Source of the DNA: Bradyrhizobium sp. RD5-C2
Lineage (GTDB): Bacteria; Pseudomonadota; Alphaproteobacteria; Rhizobiales; Xanthobacteraceae
Assembly (NCBI RefSeq): GCF_019972155.1
Contig: NZ_BOVL01000059.1
Coordinates: forward strand, 1 to 64,000
DNA length: 64,000 nucleotides
Direction: 5' to 3'
Made by a program: the position numbers and the translations under genes. The notes under the pieces are model-generated. The model saw only the letters and a list, made by a program, of their open reading frames with translations. It was not told where the DNA came from and made no database searches. Positions 9,351-17,218 of this stretch are shown here, in pieces. Numbering within the stretch: position 1 is the stretch's first letter; every line of letters begins with the position of its first letter.

Positions 9351-10448
9351 ATGGGATTCAAATGCGGGATCGTCGGGCTGCCTAACGTCGGCAAGTCGAC
9401 GCTGTTCAATGCACTGACCGAGACGGCGGCCGCCCAGGCGGCGAACTATCCGTTCTGCACCATCGAGCCGAATGTCGGCGAGGTGGCGGTGCCCGATCCG
9501 CGGCTGGAGAAGCTGTCGGCGATCGCAAAATCCGCGCAGATCATCCCGACCCGGCTGACCTTCGTCGATATCGCGGGCCTGGTGCGCGGCGCCTCGCAGG
9601 GCGAAGGCCTCGGCAATCAGTTCCTCGCCAACATCCGCGAGGTCGACGCGATCGCCCATGTGGTGCGCTGCTTCGAGGACTCCGACATCACCCATGTCGA
9701 AGGCAAGATCGCGCCGCTCGCCGACATCGAGACCATCGAGACCGAGCTGATGCTGTCCGACCTCGACAGTCTGGAGAAGCGCGTCGACAACCTCTCGAAG
9801 AAGGCCAAGGGCAACGACAAGGAAGCCAAGGAGCAGCTCGAGCTCGTCAACCGCGCGCTGGTGCTGCTGCGCGACGGCAAGCCGGCGCGTGCGCTGGAGC
9901 GCAAGCCGGAGGAGGAGCGCGCGTTCCGCATGCTCGGGCTGCTGACCTCGAAGCCCGTGCTCTATGTCTGCAACGTCGAGGAAGGCTCGGCCAAGGACGG
10001 CAACAATTTCTCCAAGGCGGTGTTCGAGCGCGCGAAGGAAGAGGGCGCGGTCGCGGTCGTAATCTCGGCCAAGATCGAATCCGAGATCGCGACGCTGTCG
10101 CGCGAGGAGCGTGTCGACTTCCTGGAGACGCTGGGCCTTGAAGAAGCCGGGCTCGACCGGCTGATCCGCGCCGGCTACCAGCTGCTCGACCTCATCACCT
10201 ATTTCACCGTCGGCCCGAAGGAAGCGCGCGCCTGGACCATCGACCGCGGCACCAAGGCGCCCGCCGCCGCCGGCGTGATCCATACCGATTTCGAGAAGGG
10301 CTTCATCCGCGCCGAGACTATCGCGTATGAGGATTACATCGCCGGCAACGGCGAAGCCGGCGCACGCGATGCCGGCAAGCTGCGGCTCGAAGGCAAGGAC
10401 TACGTCGTCGCCGACGGCGACGTCATGCACTTCAGGTTCAATACCTGA
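9351..10448 (+). CDS. ychF: Redox-regulated ATPase/GTPase YchF (Obg family)
   Basis: Universally conserved ribosome-associated P-loop NTPase of 365 residues. The Walker A is GLPNVGKST at residues 8-16, followed by a switch region and the DIAGLVRGASQGEGLGNQFL block, which is diagnostic of YchF. A helical coiled-coil region lies at about 130-200 and a C-terminal TGS-like domain ends at residue 365. Members prefer ATP to GTP. It is separated from pth by a repeat element and probably has its own promoter. Confidence 0.96.
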   Translation: MGFKCGIVGLPNVGKSTLFNALTETAAAQAANYPFCTIEPNVGEVAVPDPRLEKLSAIAKSAQIIPTRLTFVDIAGLVRGASQGEGLGNQFLANIREVDAIAHVVRCFEDSDITHVEGKIAPLADIETIETELMLSDLDSLEKRVDNLSKKAKGNDKEAKEQLELVNRALVLLRDGKPARALERKPEEERAFRMLGLLTSKPVLYVCNVEEGSAKDGNNFSKAVFERAKEEGAVAVVISAKIESEIATLSREERVDFLETLGLEEAGLDRLIRAGYQLLDLITYFTVGPKEARAWTIDRGTKAPAAAGVIHTDFEKGFIRAETIAYEDYIAGNGEAGARDAGKLRLEGKDYVVADGDVMHFRFNT

Positions 10449-10504
10449 TTGCACTGTTCAGCCGCGCATGAAGCGGCAGCGAACTAAGCACCGCTCTTTC
10501 TCCA

Positions 10505-10626
10505 CGTCGTCCCGGCGAAGGCCGGGACCCATACCCACAAATCTCAGTGATTGACAGCGCTGTGGCCCCAGCTTTTGCTCAAAGCAGGCAACGGTGGCTA
10601 TGGGTCCCGGCCTTCGCCGGGACGAC
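10505..10626. repeat. Palindromic intergenic repeat, family A copy 2
   Basis: Ends are CGTCGTCCCGGCGAAGGCC and its inverted counterpart GGCCTTCGCCGGGACGAC, with a central CTGTGGCCCCAGC block. The centre is inverted relative to the copies at 70-172 and 38738-38860, showing the element has been inserted in either orientation. Confidence 0.88.
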
Positions 10627-10699
10627 ACTGAATATGCGGTGCCGCTCTCGATTTCGTCGCAAGCGGGCGCGACTCCAGAGCCGTCGTTAGTTTCCTAAC

Positions 10700-10975
10700 T
10701 CACCTATCCGCGCGGCCGATCACATCCATCAGCTCGGCGATCTTGCGCCGCTGGTCGGCCTTGTCGCCGGACGAGATCGCATGCTCGACGCAATGGGCGA
10801 CATGATCGCGCAGGACCTCTTCCTCGACGCGGCGTAGCGCCGCGCGCGCGGCCGCGATCTGCGTCACCACGTCGATGCAATAGCGGTCTTCCTCGACCAT
10901 GGCGGCCAACCCGCGGATCTGACCCTCGATCCGTTTGAGCCGTTTTAAACAGGATGTCTTGACGTCGTCTCTCAT
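10700..10975 (-). CDS. csoR: Copper-sensing transcriptional repressor CsoR
   Basis: All-helical DUF156 repressor of 91 residues. The Cu(I) ligands are conserved with the exact family spacing: Cys33, His58 and Cys62. The N-terminal half has the expected LKRLKRIEGQIRGLAAMVEEDRYC pattern, split over helices 1-2. Two in-frame ATGs exist, at 10975 and 10984. I prefer 10975 because the predicted minus-strand -10 box (10987-10982) places the transcript start at about this ATG, which would make the mRNA leaderless. The alternative at 10984 has an AGGGGGG stretch before it. It is divergent from the copper ATPase gene it is expected to repress. Confidence 0.92.
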   Translation of the reverse strand: MRDDVKTSCLKRLKRIEGQIRGLAAMVEEDRYCIDVVTQIAAARAALRRVEEEVLRDHVAHCVEHAISSGDKADQRRKIAELMDVIGRADR

Positions 10976-10987
10976 AGGTCTCATATA
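10959..10987 (+). promoter_or_regulatory. Predicted copA promoter
   Basis: TTGACG (10959-10964), a 17-base spacer and CATATA (10982-10987). The -35 box lies inside the 5' end of csoR. The CsoR operator begins within the -10 hexamer. Confidence 0.55.
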
Positions 10988-11010
10988 CCCCCCTAGGGTA
11001 TACAAATCAA
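10982..11010 (-). promoter_or_regulatory. Predicted csoR promoter
   Basis: Reading the minus strand, TTGATT (11010-11005), a 17-base spacer made up almost entirely of the operator, and TATATG (10987-10982). The -10 hexamer is the same six base pairs used by the opposing copA promoter. Transcription would start close to the ATG at 10975. Confidence 0.5.
10984..11003. promoter_or_regulatory. CsoR-type operator
   Basis: A pseudo-palindrome with ends TATACCC and GGGTATA around a C/G-rich centre, matching known CsoR operators. It overlaps the -10 region of both predicted divergent promoters. Copper binding to CsoR would release it. Confidence 0.8.
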
Positions 11011-11041
11011 GAGGCCGGGATACCGGCCGGGAAGAGTCTTC

Positions 11042-13435
11042 GTGGCAGACGCAAAGCACGACCATTCGCACGCGGATCATCAACATCATGGCGCGGCCGC
11101 GCATTCCTGCTGCGGCGGCAAGCACGATCACCACACGACGCCGGCCGAGGCGACGTTCGCGATCGATCCGGTCTGCGGCATGAAGGTCAACCCGGCGACC
11201 GCCAAGCATCGCTTCAGCTACAAGGGCGAGGAGTACCTGTTCTGCAGCGGCCGTTGCCGCGAGCGTTTCGAGGCCGAGCCGGAGAAGTACCTCAAGCCGC
11301 GCGAGGCGGAGCCGCCGATGCCGGCCGGCACGATCTACACCTGCCCGATGCATCCGGAGGTGCGCCAGGTCGGTCCCGGCAGCTGCCCGATCTGCGGCAT
11401 GGCGCTGGAGCCGGAGCAGATCTCGCTCGACGACGGGCCGGATCCCGAATTGATCGACATGACGCGGCGGTTCTGGATCGCGCTGGCGCTCACGCTGCCT
11501 GTGTTCGTGCTCGAGATGGGCAGCCATCTCGGGCTGATGCATCTGGTGCCGCACGGCTGGTCGAACTGGATCTCGTTCGTGCTGGCGACGCCCGTCGTGC
11601 TGTGGGCCGGCGCGCCGTTCTTCGTGCGCGGGTGGCAGTCGGTGGTGACGCTCAATCTCAACATGTTCACGCTGATCGCGATGGGCGTCGGCGTCGCCTA
11701 TCTCTACAGCGTGGTCGCGACGCTGGTGCCGCAGCTGTTCCCGCCGGCGTTCCGCGACATGCATGGCGCGGTCGCGGTGTATTTCGAGGCGGCGGCCGTG
11801 ATCACGGTGCTGGTGCTGCTCGGCCAGGTGCTGGAATTGCGCGCCCGTGCTCAGACCTCGGGCGCGATCCGCGCACTGCTCGGCCTTGCGCCCAAGACCG
11901 CGCGGCGCGTCACCGATCACGGTGACGAGGATATCGACATCGACGCGATCAAGGTCGGCGACCGCCTGCGCGTGCGCCCCGGCGAGAAAGTGCCCGTCGA
12001 TGGCGTCGTCATCGAGGGCCGCGCGGTCATCGACGAATCCATGGTGACGGGTGAATCGATGCCGGTCACGAAGGCCGAAGGTGCGAGCGTGATCGGCGGC
12101 ACCGTCAACCAGAGCGGCGGCCTTGTGATGCGCGCCGAGAAGGTCGGTCGCGACACCATGCTGTCGCGGATCGTCGACATGGTGGCGAAGGCGCAGCGCT
12201 CGCGCGCGCCGATCCAGCGGCTCGCCGACCGCGTCGCCGGCTGGTTCGTGCCGGCGGTAATCGCCGCGGCCGCGCTCGCCTTCATCGCCTGGACGGTGTT
12301 CGGCCCCGAGCCGCGCCTGACCTTCGCGCTGGTCGCCGCGGTCACGGTGCTGATCATCGCCTGTCCGTGTGCGTTGGGATTGGCAACGCCGATGTCGATC
12401 ATGGTCGGTGTCGGCCGCGGCGCGCATTCCGGCATCCTGATCCGCGACGCCCAGGCACTGGAGCGGATGGAGGCGATCGACACGCTGGTCGTCGACAAGA
12501 CCGGTACGCTCACCGAAGGCAAGCCGAAGGTCGTGCGTATCATTGCCGCCGATGCGGTCGACGAGCACGAATTGCTGCGCCTTGCCGCCAGCGTCGAGCA
12601 GGGCAGCGAGCATCCGCTGGCACAGGCGATCATCGCGTCCGCAAGGGAGCACAACCTCACATCTGCCACTGTCAGCAATTTTGCCTCGCCCTCCGGCAAG
12701 GGCGCGACCGGAACGGTCGAGGGCAAGCAGGTCGCGCTCGGCAATGCCGTGCTGATGGGTGAGTTGAAGATCGCAACGTCAGCGCTGGACGAGGCCGCCG
12801 AGGCCGCGCGGCGTGACGGCGCGACGGCGATCTATGTCGCGGTCGACGGCCGCGTCGCCGGCGTGATCGCGATTGCCGATCCGGTCAAGGCGTCGGCGGC
12901 CAGCGCGCTGCAGGCGTTGCGCGCCGAGGGCCTGCGCATCGTGATGCTCACCGGCGACAATGAGACCACCGCGCGCGCGGTGGCGAAAACGCTCGGCATC
13001 GACGAGGTCGAGGCCGGCGTGCTGCCGGAGCGCAAGAGCGAGGTCGTGCAGCGGCTGCGCGGCGAAGGCCGTATCGTCGCGATGGCGGGCGATGGCGTCA
13101 ACGATGCGCCGGCGCTCGCAGCGGCCGATGTCGGCATTGCGATGGGTGGCGGCACCGATGTCGCGATCGAGAGCGCTGGCATCACGCTGCTCACCGGCGA
13201 CCTGATGGGCCTGGTCCGGGCGCGGCGATTGTCGGTCGCAACCATGCGCAACATCCGCCAGAACCTGGCGTTCGCCTTCGTCTACAACGCCGCCGGCGTG
13301 CCGATCGCGGCCGGCGTGCTGTATCCGCTGTTCGGCATCCTGCTGTCGCCGATGGTCGGCGCCGCCGCGATGGCGCTGTCCTCGGTCAGCGTGATCGGCA
13401 ACGCGCTCAGGCTTTCGAGGGTGAAGCTGGATTAG
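11042..13435 (+). CDS. copA: Copper-translocating P1B-type ATPase with YHS and heavy-metal-binding N-terminal domains
   Basis: Inner-membrane Cu(I) exporter of 797 residues with a GTG start. A His-rich tail (residues 5-32) leads into a YHS domain (about 41-85, DPVCGMKVN) and a small CPMHPEV...CPICGMALEP metal-binding domain (about 99-124). The usual CxxC HMA domains are missing. The P-type core is complete: TGES actuator motif, CPC membrane site (Cys441-Pro-Cys443), phosphorylated Asp485 in DKTGTLTEG, the SEHPLA motif and GDGVNDAP. The YN and MALSS residues in the last helices fit Cu(I). It is regulated by the divergent csoR. Confidence 0.95.
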   Translation: MADAKHDHSHADHQHHGAAAHSCCGGKHDHHTTPAEATFAIDPVCGMKVNPATAKHRFSYKGEEYLFCSGRCRERFEAEPEKYLKPREAEPPMPAGTIYTCPMHPEVRQVGPGSCPICGMALEPEQISLDDGPDPELIDMTRRFWIALALTLPVFVLEMGSHLGLMHLVPHGWSNWISFVLATPVVLWAGAPFFVRGWQSVVTLNLNMFTLIAMGVGVAYLYSVVATLVPQLFPPAFRDMHGAVAVYFEAAAVITVLVLLGQVLELRARAQTSGAIRALLGLAPKTARRVTDHGDEDIDIDAIKVGDRLRVRPGEKVPVDGVVIEGRAVIDESMVTGESMPVTKAEGASVIGGTVNQSGGLVMRAEKVGRDTMLSRIVDMVAKAQRSRAPIQRLADRVAGWFVPAVIAAAALAFIAWTVFGPEPRLTFALVAAVTVLIIACPCALGLATPMSIMVGVGRGAHSGILIRDAQALERMEAIDTLVVDKTGTLTEGKPKVVRIIAADAVDEHELLRLAASVEQGSEHPLAQAIIASAREHNLTSATVSNFASPSGKGATGTVEGKQVALGNAVLMGELKIATSALDEAAEAARRDGATAIYVAVDGRVAGVIAIADPVKASAASALQALRAEGLRIVMLTGDNETTARAVAKTLGIDEVEAGVLPERKSEVVQRLRGEGRIVAMAGDGVNDAPALAAADVGIAMGGGTDVAIESAGITLLTGDLMGLVRARRLSVATMRNIRQNLAFAFVYNAAGVPIAAGVLYPLFGILLSPMVGAAAMALSSVSVIGNALRLSRVKLD

Positions 13436-13440
13436 GCGTC

Positions 13441-13590
13441 TCTTACCTCGCCCCGCTTGCGGGCAGAGGTCGGATCGCATCGCAGATGCGATCCGGGTGA
13501 GGGGGACTCCGCGAGTTCGTCTGTCGCCATTGTTGCGGACGCAGCCCCTCACCCCAGCCCTCTCCCCGCAAGAGCGGGGCGAGGGAGCAG
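13441..13590. repeat. Palindromic intergenic repeat, family B copy 1
   Basis: CTCGCCCCGCTTGCGGG at one end pairs with CCGCAAGAGCGGGGCGAG at the other. The internal hairpin is CGGATCGCATC..GATGCGATCCG. Nearly the same element occurs at 42796-42940. It lies between the convergent copA and DHDPS-like genes. Confidence 0.85.
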
Positions 13591-13595
13591 GGCGA

Positions 13596-14510
13596 TCACG
13601 CCGGCAGTAGAAGCTGCGCGCGCCGCTCCATCTCGGCATCGAGCCAGGTTGCGAGATCCTCGCTCACCTCGACCATCGGCAGCCGCACCTCGGGACTGTC
13701 GATCAGCCCCTGCCGCCACAGCCAGTGCTTGGCCGGCGCGGGGCTCGGTTCCGCGAACAATAGCCGGGTTAGGCCGACGACGCTCTGCCAGGCGGCGAGT
13801 GCCGCGTCGCGCTTGCTTTGCTGCAGCAGCGTGCGGATCGAAGCGAACGTGTCCGTCTGCAGATGCGCGGACAGCAGGATCGCGCCGTCGGCGCCGTCCG
13901 AGAGCGCATCGAAGGTCTGCGCGTCTTCGCCGGTCAGCACGCGGAAGCCCGCGGGTCGGCGATTGAGGAAGTCGATCGACTGCGCGCGGTCGGCACAGCA
14001 GTCCTTCATGCCGGCGATGTTGGGATGTTCCGCGAGCGCCAGCAGCGTCTCATTGGTCAGGTTCACCGCCGTGCGATACGGAATGTTGTAGAGCACGACC
14101 GGCCATGAGGCGTGATCGGCCAGCGCATTGAAGTGCTGCACGAGCCCGCGTTGCGAGGGCCTGATGTAGTAAGGGCTCGCGATCAGGTAACCGTTGATCG
14201 GCCAGTCGGCCGTATCATCCAGCGCATCCTTCATCCTGGTCGTAGAGGCGCCGGAGAGCCCGAGGCAGACCGGCAAATGGCGGGAGTTGGCACTGAGCTC
14301 GTCGAGCACGACGCTGACCAGCCCTTCCAGCTCATCGGTGCTGAGCGCCATGCCTTCGCCGGAGGTTGCACCGAGGATGAACCCGTCGACGGGGCCGCTG
14401 GCATAGTGCCGCACGAGGCGTCGCAGCGAGGTGGCGTCGAGTTCGCCGTCGCGGAACGGCGTGATCAGGGGCAGCCAGAGGCCCTGCAATTGCTGGTGTA
14501 GCTCAGTCAT
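13596..14510 (-). CDS. Dihydrodipicolinate synthase (DapA) superfamily aldolase
   Basis: This 304-residue class I aldolase folds as a TIM barrel. The Schiff-base lysine is Lys169 (GMKD) and the catalytic tyrosine Tyr141 (YNIPYRT), as in 4-hydroxy-tetrahydrodipicolinate synthase. The substrate-loop motif reads GATSGEG, close to GTTGES. Lysine biosynthesis is the best guess, but related sugar-acid and hydroxyproline lyases share these residues and no lysine gene adjoins it. An AAGGAG site lies 7 bases before the ATG. A terminator hairpin precedes it in its own leader (14553-14580), suggesting attenuation. Confidence 0.85.
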   Translation of the reverse strand: MTELHQQLQGLWLPLITPFRDGELDATSLRRLVRHYASGPVDGFILGATSGEGMALSTDELEGLVSVVLDELSANSRHLPVCLGLSGASTTRMKDALDDTADWPINGYLIASPYYIRPSQRGLVQHFNALADHASWPVVLYNIPYRTAVNLTNETLLALAEHPNIAGMKDCCADRAQSIDFLNRRPAGFRVLTGEDAQTFDALSDGADGAILLSAHLQTDTFASIRTLLQQSKRDAALAAWQSVVGLTRLLFAEPSPAPAKHWLWRQGLIDSPEVRLPMVEVSEDLATWLDAEMERRAQLLLPA

Positions 14511-14552
14511 GTTCCATCTCCTTGAGGGGGCAGAGCCGGAGACGGGACCAAC

Positions 14553-14580
14553 AAAAAACCCCGTCCAAGCGGCGGGGTTT
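14553..14580 (-). terminator. Intrinsic terminator in the leader of the DHDPS-like gene
   Basis: On the minus strand AAACCCCG (14580-14573) pairs with CGGGGTTT (14563-14556), closing a 9-base loop, followed by a run of six T (14558-14553). It faces the same way as the gene starting at 14510 and lies only ~43 bases before its ATG, so it should act as an attenuator or upstream transcript end. Confidence 0.7.
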
Positions 14581-14607
14581 CGGGATCGGTAGAATGCGAA
14601 GGTGATC

Positions 14608-14682
14608 TTATCGCGCGCGATCTCGTGTCCCCGGGAGGGGAGCTTTTTCCGACGACAGAACGGCGCACGAAGTCGTGATCAT
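14608..14682 (-). CDS. Candidate leader peptide upstream of the attenuator
   Basis: A 24-codon frame (begins MITTSCAVLSSEK, ends RDRAR) starting with ATG at 14682 and stopping 27 bases before the terminator stem. It has no ribosome-binding site, but a TTGACA -35 box (14717-14712) with CATCAT at 14694-14689 would start transcription at about the ATG, i.e. a leaderless reading frame. No run of one amino acid stands out (four Ser, two Thr pairs). This is inference from geometry only. Confidence 0.3.
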   Translation of the reverse strand: MITTSCAVLSSEKAPLPGTRDRAR

Positions 14683-14688
14683 GGGATA

Positions 14689-14717
14689 ATGATGCTGCGC
14701 TGCGAGGTTGTTGTCAA
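14689..14717 (-). promoter_or_regulatory. Predicted promoter for the DHDPS-like leader
   Basis: Perfect TTGACA at 14717-14712, a 17-base spacer and CATCAT at 14694-14689 on the minus strand. The -35 is strong and the -10 weak. Confidence 0.45.
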
Positions 14718-14782
14718 TCCACATGCTTGACCGTGACGTGCGGCACGTTTCCCGTGACATCAAGGTGAAAGACATTGAGATG

Positions 14783-14813
14783 AAAAAAAGCCGGGCTCGA
14801 GTGAGCCCGGCTT
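14783..14813 (-). terminator. Intrinsic terminator downstream of the 6S-like RNA
   Basis: A 10-base-pair stem AGCCGGGCTC/GAGCCCGGCT with a 4-base loop, followed on the minus strand by seven T. It ends a minus-strand transcript that begins after the LysR gene, consistent with a separate small RNA. Confidence 0.85.
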
Positions 14814-14849
14814 AAGGTATTGGCCACGTGAGGCCGACACAATCACCTT

Positions 14850-15010
14850 CCAAGAGGGATTACTGAACTTCCGCGCCACTGGAGGAGGGGGACATATGCG
14901 CGACGCGACCGCTCAGCGTGTAACCACTATGATCCCCATCGACGCCCTGCAGCAACTATCCAGGTCGCATGTCAGTCATGCGGAGATTCAGGGGCCTCTT
15001 GGCGCAGCGC
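14850..15010 (-). ncRNA. ssrS: 6S-like regulatory RNA candidate
   Basis: The minus-strand transcript folds as a long rod. A closing stem (CCAAGAGG at 15002-14995 with CCTCTTGG at 14857-14850, then CTGAA/TTCAG) surrounds a large open bubble rich in C/T. A GCGACC/GGTCGC stem then closes an apical arm. The length (~160 nt), open central bubble and independent terminator match 6S RNA, which binds the sigma-70 holoenzyme in stationary phase. A promoter (TTAAGC, 17 bases, TTATAG) places the start at about 15010. I identify it by architecture, not by sequence match, so another structured sRNA remains possible. Confidence 0.55.
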
Positions 15011-15017
15011 GGAAAGC

Positions 15018-15046
15018 CTATAACCCATCCCATAAGGCCGGCTTAA
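15018..15046 (-). promoter_or_regulatory. Predicted promoter of the 6S-like RNA
   Basis: TTAAGC (15046-15041), 17-base spacer, TTATAG (15023-15018), read on the minus strand immediately after the LysR stop codon. Confidence 0.45.
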
Positions 15047-15967
15047 TCAGGACGGCCAGCGCTGTGCCTTGCTGACCACGAAGTCGCGGAACACCTGCAC
15101 CCGGGCCACCGTCTTCAGCTCTTCCGGATAGACGAAGTAGGTGTCGAGCGCGATCGAGTCCGACTCGCCGAACAGCTGCACGAGGTTGTTCTGTTCGACC
15201 AGATAGTCCGGCAGCGCGGCGATGCCGAGGCCCTGCTGGCAGGCGCGCACCAGGCCAAGGATGTTGTTGACCTTGAAGTAGGGTTCGCGCGGACCGGAGC
15301 CGTTGCGGCCGGCATCGATCAGCCAGCTGCGGTTCTGCAGATGCGGCGGCACCTGCGAGTCGCCGAGCATGATGATGCGGTGCGAGTCGAGATCATCCAG
15401 CGTCCGCGGCGTGCCGAAGCGCTTGATGTATTCCGGCGAGCAATAGGCATGGAAGCCGATCGAGAACAGCTTGCGCTGGATCAGGTCCGGCTGGGTCGGC
15501 TTGCGGGTGCGGATCGCGACGTCGGCCTCGCGCATCGACAGATCGAGATCCTCGTCGGTAACGATCAGCGAAATCCGGATATCCGGATAGAGCGCAACGA
15601 ACTCGTCGAGCCGCGGGATCAGCCAGTTGATGCCGAGCGCCGGCGGTGTCGTGATCTTGAGGTCGCCGCTCGGCCGCTCGCGGCTGTCGGTGAGCTTGGC
15701 GCGCGCCGCCTGCAGCTGCATGAAGACGTCGTGCGCGGTGCGGAACAGCAGGTCGCCCTGCTCGGTGAGGATCAGGCCGCGGGCATGGCGGTGAAACAGC
15801 GAGACCGAGAGCTCCTGCTCCAGTGCGCTGACCTGGCGGGAGACCGCCGATTGCGACAGGCCGAGCTGCTCGCCGGCATGCGTGAAGCTGCCAGCTTCCG
15901 CCGCCGCGTGAAAGACCTTCAGCTTGTCCCAATCCATGTCCGTAAATCCGTCGCGAGATCGTGCCAT
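15047..15967 (-). CDS. LysR-family transcriptional regulator
   Basis: 306 residues with the N-terminal LysR helix-turn-helix (FHAAAEAGSFTHAGEQLGLSQ region, about residues 19-55) and a periplasmic-binding-like effector domain from about residue 100. The ATG at 15967 lies 2 bases after the trxB stop, so the gene is probably co-transcribed with trxB. A second ATG at 15937 (MDWDKLKVF) is also a plausible start. LysR proteins usually regulate a divergent gene, but there is none here, and the linkage to trxB gives no proof of target. Confidence 0.93.
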   Translation of the reverse strand: MARSRDGFTDMDWDKLKVFHAAAEAGSFTHAGEQLGLSQSAVSRQVSALEQELSVSLFHRHARGLILTEQGDLLFRTAHDVFMQLQAARAKLTDSRERPSGDLKITTPPALGINWLIPRLDEFVALYPDIRISLIVTDEDLDLSMREADVAIRTRKPTQPDLIQRKLFSIGFHAYCSPEYIKRFGTPRTLDDLDSHRIIMLGDSQVPPHLQNRSWLIDAGRNGSGPREPYFKVNNILGLVRACQQGLGIAALPDYLVEQNNLVQLFGESDSIALDTYFVYPEELKTVARVQVFRDFVVSKAQRWPS

Positions 15968-15969
15968 GA

Positions 15970-16935
15970 TTATTCCGCCGCTGCGCGATCGCTCGCGCGA
16001 AGAGCAATGAAGCGTTCGGCCTCGAGCGCTGCCATGCAGCCGAGGCCGGCGGCGGTGACCGCCTGCCGAAAGGTTTCATCCGCCACGTCGCCGGCGGCGA
16101 ACAGGCCGGGCACCGAGGTCGCCGTGGAGTTCGGGGCCACCTCGACATAGCCCGACGGTTTCAGCTTGATCTGACCTTTGACGAGCTCCGTCGCCGGCGC
16201 ATGGCCGATCGCGATGAAGATGCCGTCGGTCTTGAGGTCGGTCAGCGCGCCGGTCTTGACGTTCTTGAGCCGCACATGGGTGACCTTGTTCGGATTCTCG
16301 GTGCCGCAGATCTCGTCGATCGCGGAGTCCCACACCACCTTGATCTTGGGATGCTTGAACAGCCGCTCCTGCAGGATGCGTTCGGCGCGGAAGTGATCGC
16401 GGCGATGCACGATGGTGACCTGCGAGGCATGATTGGTCAGGTACAGCGCTTCCTCGACCGCGGTGTTGCCGCCGCCGACCACCACGACTTCCTTGCCGCG
16501 GTAGAAGAAGCCGTCGCAGGTCGCGCAGGCTGATACGCCGCCGCCCTGGAATTTCTCCTCCGAGGGCACCCCGAGCCAGCGCGCCTGGGCGCCGGTGGCG
16601 AGGATGACGGTCTCGGCGAGATAGACGTCGCCGGAATCGCAGGTCAGGCGAAACGGGCGCTGGCCGAGCTCCAGCTTGTTGACGAGATCGGTGACGATCT
16701 TGGTGCCGACATGGGCCGCCTGCTTCTCCATCTGCTCCATCAGCCAGGGGCCCTGGATCACATCGGCGAAGCCCGGATAGTTCTCGACGTCGGTGGTGAT
16801 GGTGAGCTGGCCGCCCGGCTGAATGCCCTGGATCAGGATCGGTTCGAGCATCGCGCGCGCCGCGTAGATCGCTGCGGTGTAACCGGCGGGGCCGGACCCG
16901 ATGATGACGACCTTGGCATGGGTAGGCGCGGGCAT
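15970..16935 (-). CDS. trxB: Thioredoxin-disulfide reductase
   Basis: NADPH-dependent flavoprotein that reduces thioredoxin. At 321 residues it has the normal low-molecular-weight form: N-terminal FAD-binding GSGPAGYTAAIYAARA, redox-active Cys137-Ala-Thr-Cys140, an NADPH-binding GGGNTAVEEAL segment and a C-terminal FAD motif around GLFAAGDVAD. The LysR gene follows 2 bases later. The promoter region (16936-17218) is shared with the divergent Lrp/AsnC gene. Confidence 0.97.
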   Translation of the reverse strand: MPAPTHAKVVIIGSGPAGYTAAIYAARAMLEPILIQGIQPGGQLTITTDVENYPGFADVIQGPWLMEQMEKQAAHVGTKIVTDLVNKLELGQRPFRLTCDSGDVYLAETVILATGAQARWLGVPSEEKFQGGGVSACATCDGFFYRGKEVVVVGGGNTAVEEALYLTNHASQVTIVHRRDHFRAERILQERLFKHPKIKVVWDSAIDEICGTENPNKVTHVRLKNVKTGALTDLKTDGIFIAIGHAPATELVKGQIKLKPSGYVEVAPNSTATSVPGLFAAGDVADETFRQAVTAAGLGCMAALEAERFIALRASDRAAAE

Positions 16936-17218
16936 TGTGAGATCCCTCTGTTTTGGGGATTTTGATCAAGGACTTGTGCGGGAAGCGCCCCGGAAACGCG
17001 TCACGGCGGCGCCAAAAGTGTCAAATCCAAGTCTAGGATATCTGGGTAGCTATGCAAGATTTGCAATCCATGGCAGCGATTTTTCCCCGGAACTGAAGTC
17101 ACATTAGCGAAATCATGCGCTGCACGCGCAATAAAATTGCGCAATGCCGGCTGCCTGCGCTATGAGAGTTGCCGGCAGACCTGCCAAGCCTTCCGAACCC
17201 TGAGGGAACCCAAGTCGC

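Noticed and set aside
10976..12652. Minus-strand open frame extending csoR upstream to 12652
   Set aside because: Only the C-terminal ~91 residues (csoR) are real. The upstream part is antisense to copA and lacks family signal.
14784..15010. SRP RNA or tmRNA at this locus
   Set aside because: The conserved SRP GGTCAGGTCCGGAAGGAAGCAG-type region is absent, and there is no tag reading frame; a 6S-like architecture fits better.
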